DNA of 33,096 nucleotides from a bacterium (GCA_016124515.1 WGNN01000139.1:1-33096); one strand, 5' to 3'; counted from the first letter of the stretch, positions 8,103 to 15,919 are shown. Notes: generated by a model from the sequence alone, not told the origin. Program-made: numbers and translations.

Positions 8103-8774
8103 TTATTGGTTGATTTTGAGTTTGTAAACCTTATTGCCAAGGATGATGCGCATGTTGTTGGCCACCGGCATTTTTCCATCTACTTTTATAAAGGTGGCGC
8201 CGTTGCTACTTTTGTCTTCAAGGTGCAATTGGCCGTTTTGAAAACTGAAAACCGCATGCACTTGCGATGATACGGCATTATTGCCCGGATCTATATTGTC
8301 GCGGTTCACGTTGATTTCATCGCCTGAAAAGGGTATTTCCCTGCCGCTGCTTTCCTCAATCAATATGAGTTTGTTGCCACCGTTTTCGGTTTGGATGTTT
8401 ACCTGATCAACTTTTACCGTTTTGGAAGCCGAAGCGCCGCCTGATGCACCATGACCGCAATTGGGGCAAGGATGTGCCGCATCGGGCGCCTGTGGCAGCG
8501 GATAATATTGGCAAGCCGGACATTTGATGATGGCAGCACTGCCATGCGAAGATGGGGAAGGACTTGCGGCTTGGGCAGGTGCATCCCACGATGGTGAGTC
8601 GGCAGCCTTGCCTCTTATGGTTTTGGCTCCTGCCGAGGCCGGCGGCGGAGTAGCTGCTTCAGGTGCGGGGCTTTTTGCCGCAGGTTCACTGCCCGCTTCA
8701 TCGAGTTTGGTTCCGCATTTGATGCAAACCCTTACGTCGCTTTCATTCTGGTATCCACATTCATAACATCTCAT
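8103..8774 (-). CDS. Double zinc-ribbon FHA-domain protein
   Basis: A 223-residue cytoplasmic-looking protein. An N-terminal zinc ribbon has C3, C6, C17 and C20. A proline/alanine/serine-rich linker (about 28-80) follows, then a second ribbon with C85, C88, C103 and C106. The C-terminal FHA domain (about 134-222) has INVNRDNI (R158), SSQVHAVF (169-176) and DKSSNGATF (187-195), keeping the phosphothreonine-contact positions better than the FHA in the neighbouring kinase. It is probably an adaptor that reads phosphorylated threonines made by the operon's kinases. It lies between the PP2C gene (22-base gap) and the FHA kinase (18-base gap). Confidence 0.88.
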   Translation of the reverse strand: MRCYECGYQNESDVRVCIKCGTKLDEAGSEPAAKSPAPEAATPPPASAGAKTIRGKAADSPSWDAPAQAASPSPSSHGSAAIIKCPACQYYPLPQAPDAAHPCPNCGHGASGGASASKTVKVDQVNIQTENGGNKLILIEESSGREIPFSGDEINVNRDNIDPGNNAVSSQVHAVFSFQNGQLHLEDKSSNGATFIKVDGKMPVANNMRIILGNKVYKLKINQ

Positions 8775-8796
8775 ATCGTTTCTGTATTAAGGTTTC

Positions 8797-10350
8797 TTAT
8801 TTTGGGTTTTCGGTAGTATTACCTCCACCTCCGTTGTTGTTTTCGTTGCCTTTTTCGCCCGGTTTGCTTATCAGATTCAGAGGCGGTTTTGGTGTTGCTT
8901 CTTCTGTGCCGGTTTCGGTAGTGTTGCTGTCCACCGGTTTTTCGGTTTCAGTTCCTGTCTCTGCATTTGTATTGTCCACAGGAGTATCGGGCATTTCATT
9001 GCTGTTTTCATTGGAGCTTACATTGCCGGGAGTGCCGGTTTCGGGGCTGGGCTGTGTGGCTGATGGGCCGGGTCCTGCTTCCACCTCTTTTGGTTTTTCT
9101 TCTTTGGGCACCAATTTCACTTCGGCTTCGTAGTAGCTGTTGTTGCCCTTGGGGTATAGTTTCAGCAGCAGCATGCCGGGCTCCAGGGTATCGGGTTTGA
9201 ATTTGAAATTTCCCTTTTCGTCAGCAACATTTTTGCCTTTATACAGCGTAAATGCACTATCTATTGTCAACTCGTTTTGGCCAAGAAGCAATTCTACGAT
9301 ATTGGAAGATGCGGCTTTGCCGGGCTCAAACTCAAGGGTTTTGCCACTTATACGCTCAAGTACTTGCGGGGGCGGGGTTTTTGAAGGCCACAGGGCAAAG
9401 GCAAGCACGGCGGCTATTACCACCAACAAGCCAATGATAATGATGTTTTTGTTTGAATTTTTCTTGCGCAATACCTGCGTGGTGCTGGGTTTTTCGGCGG
9501 TTTTTTTTGCAGGGCCGTGGTCTTCTTTGAGGGCAGGACGCGGATCGCCTTCCTTAACCTCGAGCATAAGAGCGGTAATGTTGTCGGTGCCACCACCTCG
9601 GTTGGCGGCTGCAATCAACTCTTTGCAAATTTCGGCCACAGGTTCGGCGCGCTCCATATATTGCAGCAAACCTTGGTCGCTCACCATACCGCTGAGTCCA
9701 TCGCTGCACACCAACACCTTATCGCCTTTGTACAGTTTTTGTGTTTTGGCCGAAGGTTTTGGCGTACTGCGTTCATCGCCCAGACTTTGGGTTATGATGT
9801 TGCTTTCAGGATGTACGCGGGCTTCTTCGGGTGTCATTTGACCTTCCATAACCATTTGCCAAACTAGCGAATGGTCATCGGTAAACGGATAAAGTTGTTT
9901 TTGACCTTGGTACAGGTAGCAACGGCTGTCGCCACTCCAGGCCACGTGCACGCTGTCGTTTATTATCCAGGCAATGACCAATGTGGTGCCCATGCCGGCA
10001 GTATCAAGGTTTTTGTGCTGGTGGTTTACAATGGTAGTATGCGCCTGAATAATGAAATTGCGCAGTATTTTTTCCCTTTCGGCATCGGTTTTTGGCACTT
10101 CCTTCAATTCGTCAAAAAGCTCTTGAATGGCTTTTTGGGCCAAATGCGAGGCTACTTCGCCGGCATTGGTACCGCCCATTCCATCGGCTACCACCAATAG
10201 TGCGCCACGCTCTGAAAGCGCCAGTACCTCATCGCGTTTAAAAGCCCATTCCTTTTTGCTCAAGTCTTTGCAAATCGCAAAATTGTCTTCGTTGTGGTCT
10301 CTTACCTGTCCCACATCGGTGGTTCCAAATATTTCAATAGACTTTATCAT
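8797..10350 (-). CDS. Membrane-anchored PP2C-family Ser/Thr phosphatase
   Basis: A 517-residue protein. Residues 1-268 are a PPM/PP2C catalytic domain with VRDHNEDNF (16-24), VVADGMGG (53-60, metal ligand D56), GMGTTLV (119-125), WSGDSRCYLY (138-147), CSDGLSG (215-221, D217) and GGTDNITA (253-260, D256), so the metal-binding aspartates are intact. A lysine-rich linker is followed by a TM segment at about 302-321. Next comes a roughly 100-residue beta-rich extracytoplasmic domain (about 325-415) and a low-complexity Thr/Glu/Asn/Pro/Gly tail. It should reverse phosphorylation by the two kinases in the operon, and its topology mirrors that of the membrane kinase. Its start is 11 bases after the preceding gene's stop. 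Confidence 0.92.
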   Translation of the reverse strand: MIKSIEIFGTTDVGQVRDHNEDNFAICKDLSKKEWAFKRDEVLALSERGALLVVADGMGGTNAGEVASHLAQKAIQELFDELKEVPKTDAEREKILRNFIIQAHTTIVNHQHKNLDTAGMGTTLVIAWIINDSVHVAWSGDSRCYLYQGQKQLYPFTDDHSLVWQMVMEGQMTPEEARVHPESNIITQSLGDERSTPKPSAKTQKLYKGDKVLVCSDGLSGMVSDQGLLQYMERAEPVAEICKELIAAANRGGGTDNITALMLEVKEGDPRPALKEDHGPAKKTAEKPSTTQVLRKKNSNKNIIIIGLLVVIAAVLAFALWPSKTPPPQVLERISGKTLEFEPGKAASSNIVELLLGQNELTIDSAFTLYKGKNVADEKGNFKFKPDTLEPGMLLLKLYPKGNNSYYEAEVKLVPKEEKPKEVEAGPGPSATQPSPETGTPGNVSSNENSNEMPDTPVDNTNAETGTETEKPVDSNTTETGTEEATPKPPLNLISKPGEKGNENNNGGGGNTTENPK

Positions 10351-10361
10351 GGGCTTTTATT

Positions 10362-11159
10362 TCAGGGTTTCTTTTTCTTCTTTTTGCCTTTTGCATGGTT
10401 GCCGTTGCCATTGTTGTTGAGCGGGGTAATGCTTGATAATACGCTGTATGGCGTGCAAACCCAGCTATTACCCGATTTTTCTACAAAACCGGCAAATTCA
10501 AGATGGGCTTCTCCTTTGCCTATTACTTCGTAAAAAATGAGTCCAAACACGGTGCGCGAGCCCAGGGAATTGTTGGCCAGCGTGCCGGTTTTGCCTTTGT
10601 TCCAACTTACCTGTGTGTATAAGTAGCTGAAATTGAAGGTGGTACTTTCGGAAAGGTTGGCTTCGGAAGGAATAAAAGTGAGCACCACACAATTGATGCT
10701 GTCACCGGTTTGCGATGAAGTGCGGTTCATTCCCGGTGTGTCGGGCAGTTCAACCGACACAAAACGATTATTGACCACGGCAGGACTTTGCGCCATGGTA
10801 AGGCTTTTATCCTTGATGTTTTTGTAATAAGTAGTGGATGACTTGGGGCTGTAGCCGCTACCATACGTTTTGTAGGTGGTATCGTTTTGGTAGGGGCGGT
10901 AGCTGCGTTCGCTAAAAACCAACTGATTTTTGATAACGATGGCAGGTCCGTAGCCGTAGCCGAAATACTCATTTCCATCCTTGCCAAATTCGTTTTTGTC
11001 TTTGTCAACCAACACAAAATCCTGGCGCACCACATACACCACCTCGTTGAGCGATTTGATGAGTGGATTGCAATTGTCGGTAATGCCAATGAGCTGTGCA
11101 GTGGCTACACCCGATCGGATGAGAAGGAAAACGAGCAGGCTGGTTTTTAAAAATTGCAT
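10362..11159 (-). CDS. Exported protein of unknown function in the kinase operon
   Basis: A 265-residue protein with a clear Sec signal peptide (MQFLKTSLLVFLLIRSGVATAQ, cleavage likely after A21). The mature part is rich in Tyr, Ser, Thr and Asn, with predicted beta strands, a GYGYGP segment near residue 67 and two well-separated cysteines. It ends in a very basic tail (KGKKKKKKP). I recognise no family. It overlaps the FHA-protease gene by 13 bases, which implies coupled translation, so it is probably a periplasmic or outer-membrane partner of the signalling complex. That role is inferred only from position. Confidence 0.75.
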   Translation of the reverse strand: MQFLKTSLLVFLLIRSGVATAQLIGITDNCNPLIKSLNEVVYVVRQDFVLVDKDKNEFGKDGNEYFGYGYGPAIVIKNQLVFSERSYRPYQNDTTYKTYGSGYSPKSSTTYYKNIKDKSLTMAQSPAVVNNRFVSVELPDTPGMNRTSSQTGDSINCVVLTFIPSEANLSESTTFNFSYLYTQVSWNKGKTGTLANNSLGSRTVFGLIFYEVIGKGEAHLEFAGFVEKSGNSWVCTPYSVLSSITPLNNNGNGNHAKGKKKKKKP

Positions 11160-12688
11160 AGAGGCGTTACTATTTTAATTCCCGCATTCATACCTACCAC
11201 ATCGCCGCTGCCGGTGCGTTCCATTTTTCTGAAAGTACCGGTTACCAATCCTATACAAATGGCTCTGCCATCTTTTTCCATGAAAAGCGGACCACCGGAA
11301 TTGCCACCGTCCCAGCCGGCTTCGGTTACGTTGATGGTTCCGTTTTGCAAGCCGGTAAGGGTAACTTTTGCGGTAGAAAAGTAAGGCTCAAGTGTGCCCG
11401 ACTTGCGGTATTCCATGCCATAAGAATAGCCGAGTACCATGAGTTCGGTGCCCGAAGGTATTTGTCGGCTCAGGCTTTTGTCGTAGGGCAGGCCTTCGTT
11501 GTAGCTGGTTTTGAGGTAGGCCCAATCGGCGCCTTCAAAATAATTGGGGCGGCGTAAACTGCCCGACATACCTTGGTAAGTTACCATTGAAAAGGAGTCC
11601 ATAGAATAATCGGCTTTCATCATTTTGTTGGTGAAGTCTATTTTGATGTTGCCGTCGTACGACATGGCCATGTAACTCAGGGTTGCTGAACCACCGCTGG
11701 CATCGTAGAAGTTGGCTACGTCAATTTCGGTAAGTATAGCATCAATACAATGGCGGGCGGTAACAAAGGTGCCGTCTTCAAGCAAAAATCCTGTGCACAT
11801 ACAGTTGGGGTCGTAGGTTTCTTCGGCAATGGTACTACCATTAAACTCAACTTTTATTCCCTTGTAAAATATGGCCAGGGTGTATTCTTTTAGTGGTTCT
11901 ATAAGTTCCACATACGATTTGTTGTTGTTCATAAGGCTGTCGTTGCGTGACTTAAGCTCTGAAAGGGTTTTGGTGAGTCGTGCATTTTCGGCCTGAATTC
12001 TTGACCGCTCGGCGGCTAATTTGTTTTCCAGCTCTTTTTTGTTTTTGGCTAAACTGGCTACCAATTCCGCATTTTTCTTGTTGATATTGGCCATAGAATC
12101 AGCCTGAGCAGCGGTGAGGTCTTTTTGTTTCTTTAGCTCAGCTACTACAATTTCGTTCTTTTGGTTGAGCTTGATAATGGCAAATGTGCCACCACCGGCA
12201 AGTACCAAAAGGGCCACCAAAAAGGCTATTGCGGCGGTTTTGTATGGCTTAATGGCTTGTTTCATCACCAGGTTCATTTTGTTGGTAAAGCCCATTTTGG
12301 CGGTACCGGTTTTGGTGGTGTTGAAACGCAGTTTGGGCCCTTCCATGGAGAGCTGAATTTCATCGCCATTGTTTAGAAAGAACTTTTCATTAACCGGACG
12401 ACCATTTACCAATGTTGGATTGGAGGTGGAAAGGTTTACGATAAAAGTTTCTTCGCCCTTACGCTCTATGGCGCAGTGCCTGCGGCTTACGGTGGGTGTA
12501 TCGTCGCCAAATTCTACACCGCATTTTTTATCGCGACCGAGCTCTATGTAGGGCACTACTATGGTTTCGTAGCTGCCTTGCTTGTGCTTGGCGGTTGAGG
12601 TAAGGTACTCAAGCGTGTAGGTAGGAATATTGGCTCCACCCAAAATTTTCATACCTGTGGTTAATGACTGTGTTGCTCTGTTTGCCAT
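11147..12688 (-). CDS. FHA - transmembrane - coiled coil - trypsin-like serine protease
   Basis: A 513-residue bitopic protein. An N-terminal FHA domain (about 25-125) shows LGRDKKC (50-56), TVSRRHCAI (66-74) and NPTLVNGRPVN (90-100), all the classical FHA signatures. A TM segment (about 151-173) is followed by a long coiled coil (about 175-265). The C-terminal chymotrypsin-fold protease (about 268-513) has the full triad: H313 in TARHC, D388 in ADWAYL and S464 in GGNSGGPL. The FHA would be cytoplasmic and the protease periplasmic. I use the ATG at 12688; the open frame extends 42 codons upstream, but that extension overlaps the end of the VWA gene. The start is 10 bases after the VWA stop. 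The protease could be an effector switched by phosphorylation sensed through the FHA; this is inference. Confidence 0.9.
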   Translation of the reverse strand: MANRATQSLTTGMKILGGANIPTYTLEYLTSTAKHKQGSYETIVVPYIELGRDKKCGVEFGDDTPTVSRRHCAIERKGEETFIVNLSTSNPTLVNGRPVNEKFFLNNGDEIQLSMEGPKLRFNTTKTGTAKMGFTNKMNLVMKQAIKPYKTAAIAFLVALLVLAGGGTFAIIKLNQKNEIVVAELKKQKDLTAAQADSMANINKKNAELVASLAKNKKELENKLAAERSRIQAENARLTKTLSELKSRNDSLMNNNKSYVELIEPLKEYTLAIFYKGIKVEFNGSTIAEETYDPNCMCTGFLLEDGTFVTARHCIDAILTEIDVANFYDASGGSATLSYMAMSYDGNIKIDFTNKMMKADYSMDSFSMVTYQGMSGSLRRPNYFEGADWAYLKTSYNEGLPYDKSLSRQIPSGTELMVLGYSYGMEYRKSGTLEPYFSTAKVTLTGLQNGTINVTEAGWDGGNSGGPLFMEKDGRAICIGLVTGTFRKMERTGSGDVVGMNAGIKIVTPLCNF

Positions 12689-12698
12689 ATTGTAATGT

Positions 12699-13763
12699 TT
12701 AAAAACCGTAAAAGAATCCGTTGTTTTCGCGAGCGAGTTGTTCCAGAAATTTTCGTGCTTCAACTTGTTCAGGCACTGCCGGATCGGGGCTGATGATGTG
12801 CGAACCCACACCAATGGTGCTGATGGCTACGCCGTGGTTGATGCTTCGTACTTTGCTGAGTATGCTGCCGGCAGTAACCCCTTCAGGAATACTGGGAATA
12901 CCGTCGCTCAATAAAATGATATCGGTAAGGTTGCTGTAGCCGCTATGGCCCAAGGCGTGCTCAAGCACTATGCCTGTGGGTGTGCCGCCACTGGGTGTCA
13001 ATGAATTTAAAAATTGAAAACAAGCGGTTTTGTTGCCATCGGTCATGGGTTGAAGTGCGCCAAACTTGGCATCGTAATAATAGCCGGTGCTGGGTTCGGC
13101 AAACCACATGATATCGCAATTGAAATCGGGCGACATGGTGGTGATGAGCATTTTGATGCCCGCCTGCACTTGGCCCATGCGGCCTTCGGTGTCCATGCTG
13201 CCCGAAGCATCGATAATGAATAGCAGGTTTTTGCCTTTGAATTTGAAACCCACATCTACGTTGAGTGCTTCGGTTTCAGGGCATGGATCGCCGGGTTTGA
13301 AACCGCAGTTGTCCATCCAATCTTTGTAGGGTCGCAAGTCTTCAATTTGTGCGGTAGCCGCCGCCAGCTTTTGGTTGGCTTCGTCAAGCTGTTGGTGCGC
13401 TTCTTTAAGCTCCTGCTGCAGGCTTATAATTTTCTGTACATTCTCTTCGTTGCTTTTCATGCACTCTTCAAGTGAGCGCTGCAGGCCGGCAATTTTTTGC
13501 TCCAGCGCCTGTTTTGCCGCAATTACCTCTTCCATTTGCGATTTAATGGCATCCAGTTTTTCCTGCGGAATAAGGTTGGCTATGTCTTCAATGGCCACAC
13601 CCAGTTTGCCCACTTCTTCGCTCAACTTTTTCTGCTCTTCAAACTCTTCAACCGGTATATTGAGCTTGGGCACGAGTATGTAAAGGATGATAACCGCTCC
13701 AAGTGCACCCGAAAGCAGGTCGAGAAATGAGGCACTGAATATGTTGATTTCCTTGCGTGCCAT
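12699..13763 (-). CDS. MotB-like membrane segment - coiled coil - VWA domain protein
   Basis: A 354-residue protein. The N-terminus MARKEINIFSASFLDLLSGA leads into one TM segment (about 12-33). D15 sits where the proton-binding aspartate of MotB/ZorB-type stators lies. A coiled coil spans about 40-145. The C-terminal VWA domain (about 177-354) has an intact MIDAS: DASGS (185-189), a TP(T) motif near 261-263 and the late aspartate in LLSDG (D287). VWA domains bind protein partners through a metal ion. No peptidoglycan-binding OmpA domain is present, unlike MotB or ZorB. It overlaps the upstream MotA-like gene by one base (TAATG), which strongly suggests that the two proteins form a stator-like pair. 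Confidence 0.87.
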   Translation of the reverse strand: MARKEINIFSASFLDLLSGALGAVIILYILVPKLNIPVEEFEEQKKLSEEVGKLGVAIEDIANLIPQEKLDAIKSQMEEVIAAKQALEQKIAGLQRSLEECMKSNEENVQKIISLQQELKEAHQQLDEANQKLAAATAQIEDLRPYKDWMDNCGFKPGDPCPETEALNVDVGFKFKGKNLLFIIDASGSMDTEGRMGQVQAGIKMLITTMSPDFNCDIMWFAEPSTGYYYDAKFGALQPMTDGNKTACFQFLNSLTPSGGTPTGIVLEHALGHSGYSNLTDIILLSDGIPSIPEGVTAGSILSKVRSINHGVAISTIGVGSHIISPDPAVPEQVEARKFLEQLARENNGFFYGF

Positions 13764-14533
13764 TAGCCTACATCAATGCGGTTTATGAGGTTGTCAACCA
13801 CAAATTCTTCAATGTCCTGATGCAGGTTTTCTGTTTTTTCTTGCAAAATGTGGTAGCTGTACATGAGGATTACGCTGAGTACAAGAGCAAGCAAGGTGGT
13901 GTCAAAAGCTACGCCCAGGGTCTGTGTAATCAGGTCAATATCGCCGGTATTGGCCAGACTCAACGCTTGCGATATACCGAGAACCGTGCCCACAAAACCC
14001 ACCGAAGGAATGGCCCAAAGAATGTAGCGTAGGTGCGATTGGCTGCTGTCTGACTTTTCTTTGTTGATCCGGCTCTGTGCTTCGACAATGCTAAAGGCAC
14101 CATCGGCACTGTGGTTGGCTCTGAATTTGGTGGCCGCCTTTTTTATGAGATTCAGCAGGAAATGGTTGGCATCTAGTCCATCCAGTTTTTTGGCGTTCAG
14201 GTACTCCAAAACTTTCACTCTTATGCTGTTTACTTCTTTGGGACCCAGCACGGTGTGTTCTTCTTTTGGCAGTATATCGGTATTGAAATACTTGCGCTCA
14301 TAGGCAAGCCATTTGTTGAAATTTCTGATTTCGAAAACGCCCCAGAAAAAAATGAAAAAGGTGATGAATTGTATATAGCCACCTTGTGCAATATTGCCGC
14401 CGCAAAGTACCGCCAAACGGTTGATGGCAGCCATGCTTTCGGCTGAGGTAGTTGAGTAGGCAATAACTATGACCAATTGCAAAGCAACTGAAATACCCAG
14501 CGCTATAAGTAGGCGGTTTAATCGGCTATCCAT
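13763..14533 (-). CDS. MotA/TolQ/ExbB-family (ZorA-like) membrane channel subunit
   Basis: A 256-residue membrane protein with four predicted TM helices (about 8-26, 50-70, 169-190 and 204-228) and a cytoplasmic loop of about 100 residues between helices 2 and 3. Helix 3 reads LWAIPSVGFVGTVLGIS and helix 4 AFDTTLLALVLSVILM, the typical MotA/TolQ/ExbB pattern. Members form pentamers around two MotB/TolR/ExbD-like subunits and conduct H+ or Na+. It is the first gene of the eight-gene operon and shares a TAATG overlap with the VWA gene, its probable partner. The open frame reaches a TTG two codons earlier; I prefer the ATG at 14533. Confidence 0.87.
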   Translation of the reverse strand: MDSRLNRLLIALGISVALQLVIVIAYSTTSAESMAAINRLAVLCGGNIAQGGYIQFITFFIFFWGVFEIRNFNKWLAYERKYFNTDILPKEEHTVLGPKEVNSIRVKVLEYLNAKKLDGLDANHFLLNLIKKAATKFRANHSADGAFSIVEAQSRINKEKSDSSQSHLRYILWAIPSVGFVGTVLGISQALSLANTGDIDLITQTLGVAFDTTLLALVLSVILMYSYHILQEKTENLHQDIEEFVVDNLINRIDVG

Positions 14534-14616
14534 ACGCAACTTTTTTGAAACACTTTCCTGTAAATAATTAAATAAATGTGAGTTAACACATGCTTAATAC
14601 CTGCTGACAATGGAAT

Positions 14617-14648
14617 CAAAAATAGTAAAAGCGGCTTATCCTTTTAAA
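14617..14648 (-). promoter_or_regulatory. Candidate promoter of the kinase/phosphatase/VWA operon
   Basis: On the minus strand TTTA (14648-14645), 20 bases, then TATTTTTG (14624-14617). The -7 element matches TAnnTTTG fully and the -33 element matches three of four bases of TTTG. The leader to the ATG at 14533 would be about 75 bases. It is the only such match I found directly upstream of the operon. Confidence 0.42.
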
Positions 14649-14927
14649 ATCAGGCCTTCTATTTTTTTAAATATAGGGTAAAATTCGTAGGTTGTTTCAC
14701 GCTTTATTGGTGGCTGGTAAAGCGCTTATCTATTTGATTGTAAGTTAAATAATCCATAATGTTTTGCCATTATTATAGACATGTTAATAGCATGTTGATG
14801 TTACATGCCACTAGCAGCCTATTTGCAAGTAAAGTTGCCTTTGGATATGCGTTGCCAATCAAAACCTCCGCCTCCTGTTTTCAATTAGCCGGAGGTAACC
14901 GGCAAGAAAAAAGTGGGGTTTGGTATC

Positions 14928-14966
14928 AAAAAAAATCAGCTCTTTTCGCATGGAAAAGAGCTGATT
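14928..14966 (-). terminator. Strong intrinsic terminator downstream of the enoyl-CoA hydratase gene
   Basis: A perfect 13-bp inverted repeat, AATCAGCTCTTTT / AAAAGAGCTGATT (14934-14946 and 14954-14966), closes a 7-nt loop. On the minus strand the stem is followed by a run of Ts (complement of 14928-14935). It is about 170 bases after the hydratase stop. The plus-strand side has only a broken T-run, so minus-strand function is favoured. Confidence 0.82.
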
Positions 14967-15134
14967 CTATTTTGTATATATTAAGTAGGGCAAAGGATGT
15001 TGAAACGTTCGTTTTGAATTGGGTAGTGGACGTTGGCAAATTCCCGCATTCAATACTTAGCAAAACACATGCTTGGCCTTTGCAAGTCATGCACTTGGTT
15101 TTGGTGCTTGGCCTATTTATTGGTTTTCATTAGG

Positions 15135-15902
15135 CTAAGCGCCTTTGAATTGTGGTTTGCGTTTTTCTACAAAAGCGGTAACACCTTCCTTATAGTCGTT
15201 GCTGTTGCCGGCAATTTCCTGACAGTAGGCTTCGTATTGCAGCATTTCTTCTAAATCGGAGTGGTAAGATTTGTTGAGCATTGACTTCATTAGACCAATG
15301 GCTTTGGTGGGTGCATTTTTATAATAATCTACCACTTTGGCCACTTCGTTGTCAAGTTCTTCTTCGGGTACTACACGGTTTACCATGCCCCACTCAAGGG
15401 CTTGTTGTGCGCTCACTTTGTTGCCCATGGTGGCCAACTCAAATGCGCGGTTGCTGCCTACTACGCGTGGCAAAAAGTAAGAAGAACCGCTGTCGAGCAC
15501 AAGCCCCACATTTATAAAGACTTCAATTAAGGAAGCTTTTTCGCTGGCTATGATAAAATCGCTGGCAAGGGCAAGCGAACAACCCGCACCGGCTGCCACG
15601 CCATTCAGGCGGCACACAATGGGTTTGGGCAAACTGCGCATGGCACGTATTATGGGGTTGTAGCGTTTGTAGAGCGAGTCGCTAAGCGAGCGTTTTTCTC
15701 CGGCTATATCTTTCAAATCCTGTCCTGAACAAAAGGCTTTTCCCTCGCCGGTAAGCACTACCACACGCACCTCGTCGTTGCGTTTTACCTGTTTCAGAGC
15801 ATCTTGCAGTTCAAAACTTTGGTCGTTGTCAAAGGCATTAAACCTGTCGGGGCGGTTCAGGGTTATATATCCTGTGTTATCTCTTACTTCGTACTTGAGC
15901 AT
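15135..15902 (-). CDS. Enoyl-CoA hydratase/isomerase family protein (PaaG-like)
   Basis: A 255-residue crotonase-fold enzyme. The two oxyanion-hole segments are GKAFCSGQDL (54-63) and NGVAAGAGCSLALASD (100-115). The catalytic region reads LVLDSGSSYFLPRVVG (135-149), with an acidic residue D137 at the position used by PaaG-type isomerases, where classical crotonases carry glutamate. The CSGQDL motif is also typical of PaaG, which isomerises ring-epoxide and enoyl-CoAs in phenylacetate breakdown. No other paa genes are nearby, so the substrate may be another enoyl-CoA. The gene follows an exported hypothetical after 17 bases and ends about 170 bases before a strong terminator. Confidence 0.88.
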   Translation of the reverse strand: MLKYEVRDNTGYITLNRPDRFNAFDNDQSFELQDALKQVKRNDEVRVVVLTGEGKAFCSGQDLKDIAGEKRSLSDSLYKRYNPIIRAMRSLPKPIVCRLNGVAAGAGCSLALASDFIIASEKASLIEVFINVGLVLDSGSSYFLPRVVGSNRAFELATMGNKVSAQQALEWGMVNRVVPEEELDNEVAKVVDYYKNAPTKAIGLMKSMLNKSYHSDLEEMLQYEAYCQEIAGNSNDYKEGVTAFVEKRKPQFKGA

Positions 15903-15919
15903 TTCTCTTGTTTTTGTAA

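Larger units (their letters stand above)
14540..15134. other. 595-base stretch without a supported gene
   Basis: This gap lies upstream of the eight-gene operon and downstream of the enoyl-CoA hydratase gene, both on the minus strand. I see a promoter candidate near 14617, an AT-rich section (14540-14780), a small hairpin GCCGG-N6-CCGGC at 14888-14903 and the strong terminator at 14928-14966. A 124-codon frame on the plus strand (14759-15133) runs through the terminator and has no recognisable features. I see no tRNA and no CRISPR repeats. Confidence 0.7.

Noticed and set aside
9140-9841. 233-codon plus-strand frame opposite the PP2C gene
   Set aside because: Antisense shadow; the minus strand holds all PP2C motifs.
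12689-12814. 42-codon upstream extension of the FHA-protease protein
   Set aside because: It overlaps the end of the VWA gene in another frame, and the ATG at 12688 sits 10 bases after the VWA stop.
4093-14533. Type VI secretion regulatory cluster
   Set aside because: Kinase, PP2C and FHA proteins are shared with T6SS threonine-phosphorylation pathways, but no Tss sheath, tube, baseplate or membrane-complex genes are present.
4093-14533. A standard Zorya defence system
   Set aside because: A ZorA-like protein is present, but the partner has VWA instead of an OmpA-type domain and no ZorC/D helicase or ZorE nuclease is seen.
14759-15133. 124-codon plus-strand open frame in the intergenic gap
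   Set aside because: It reads through a 13-bp terminator hairpin, has an atypical composition and shows no domain or signal motif.
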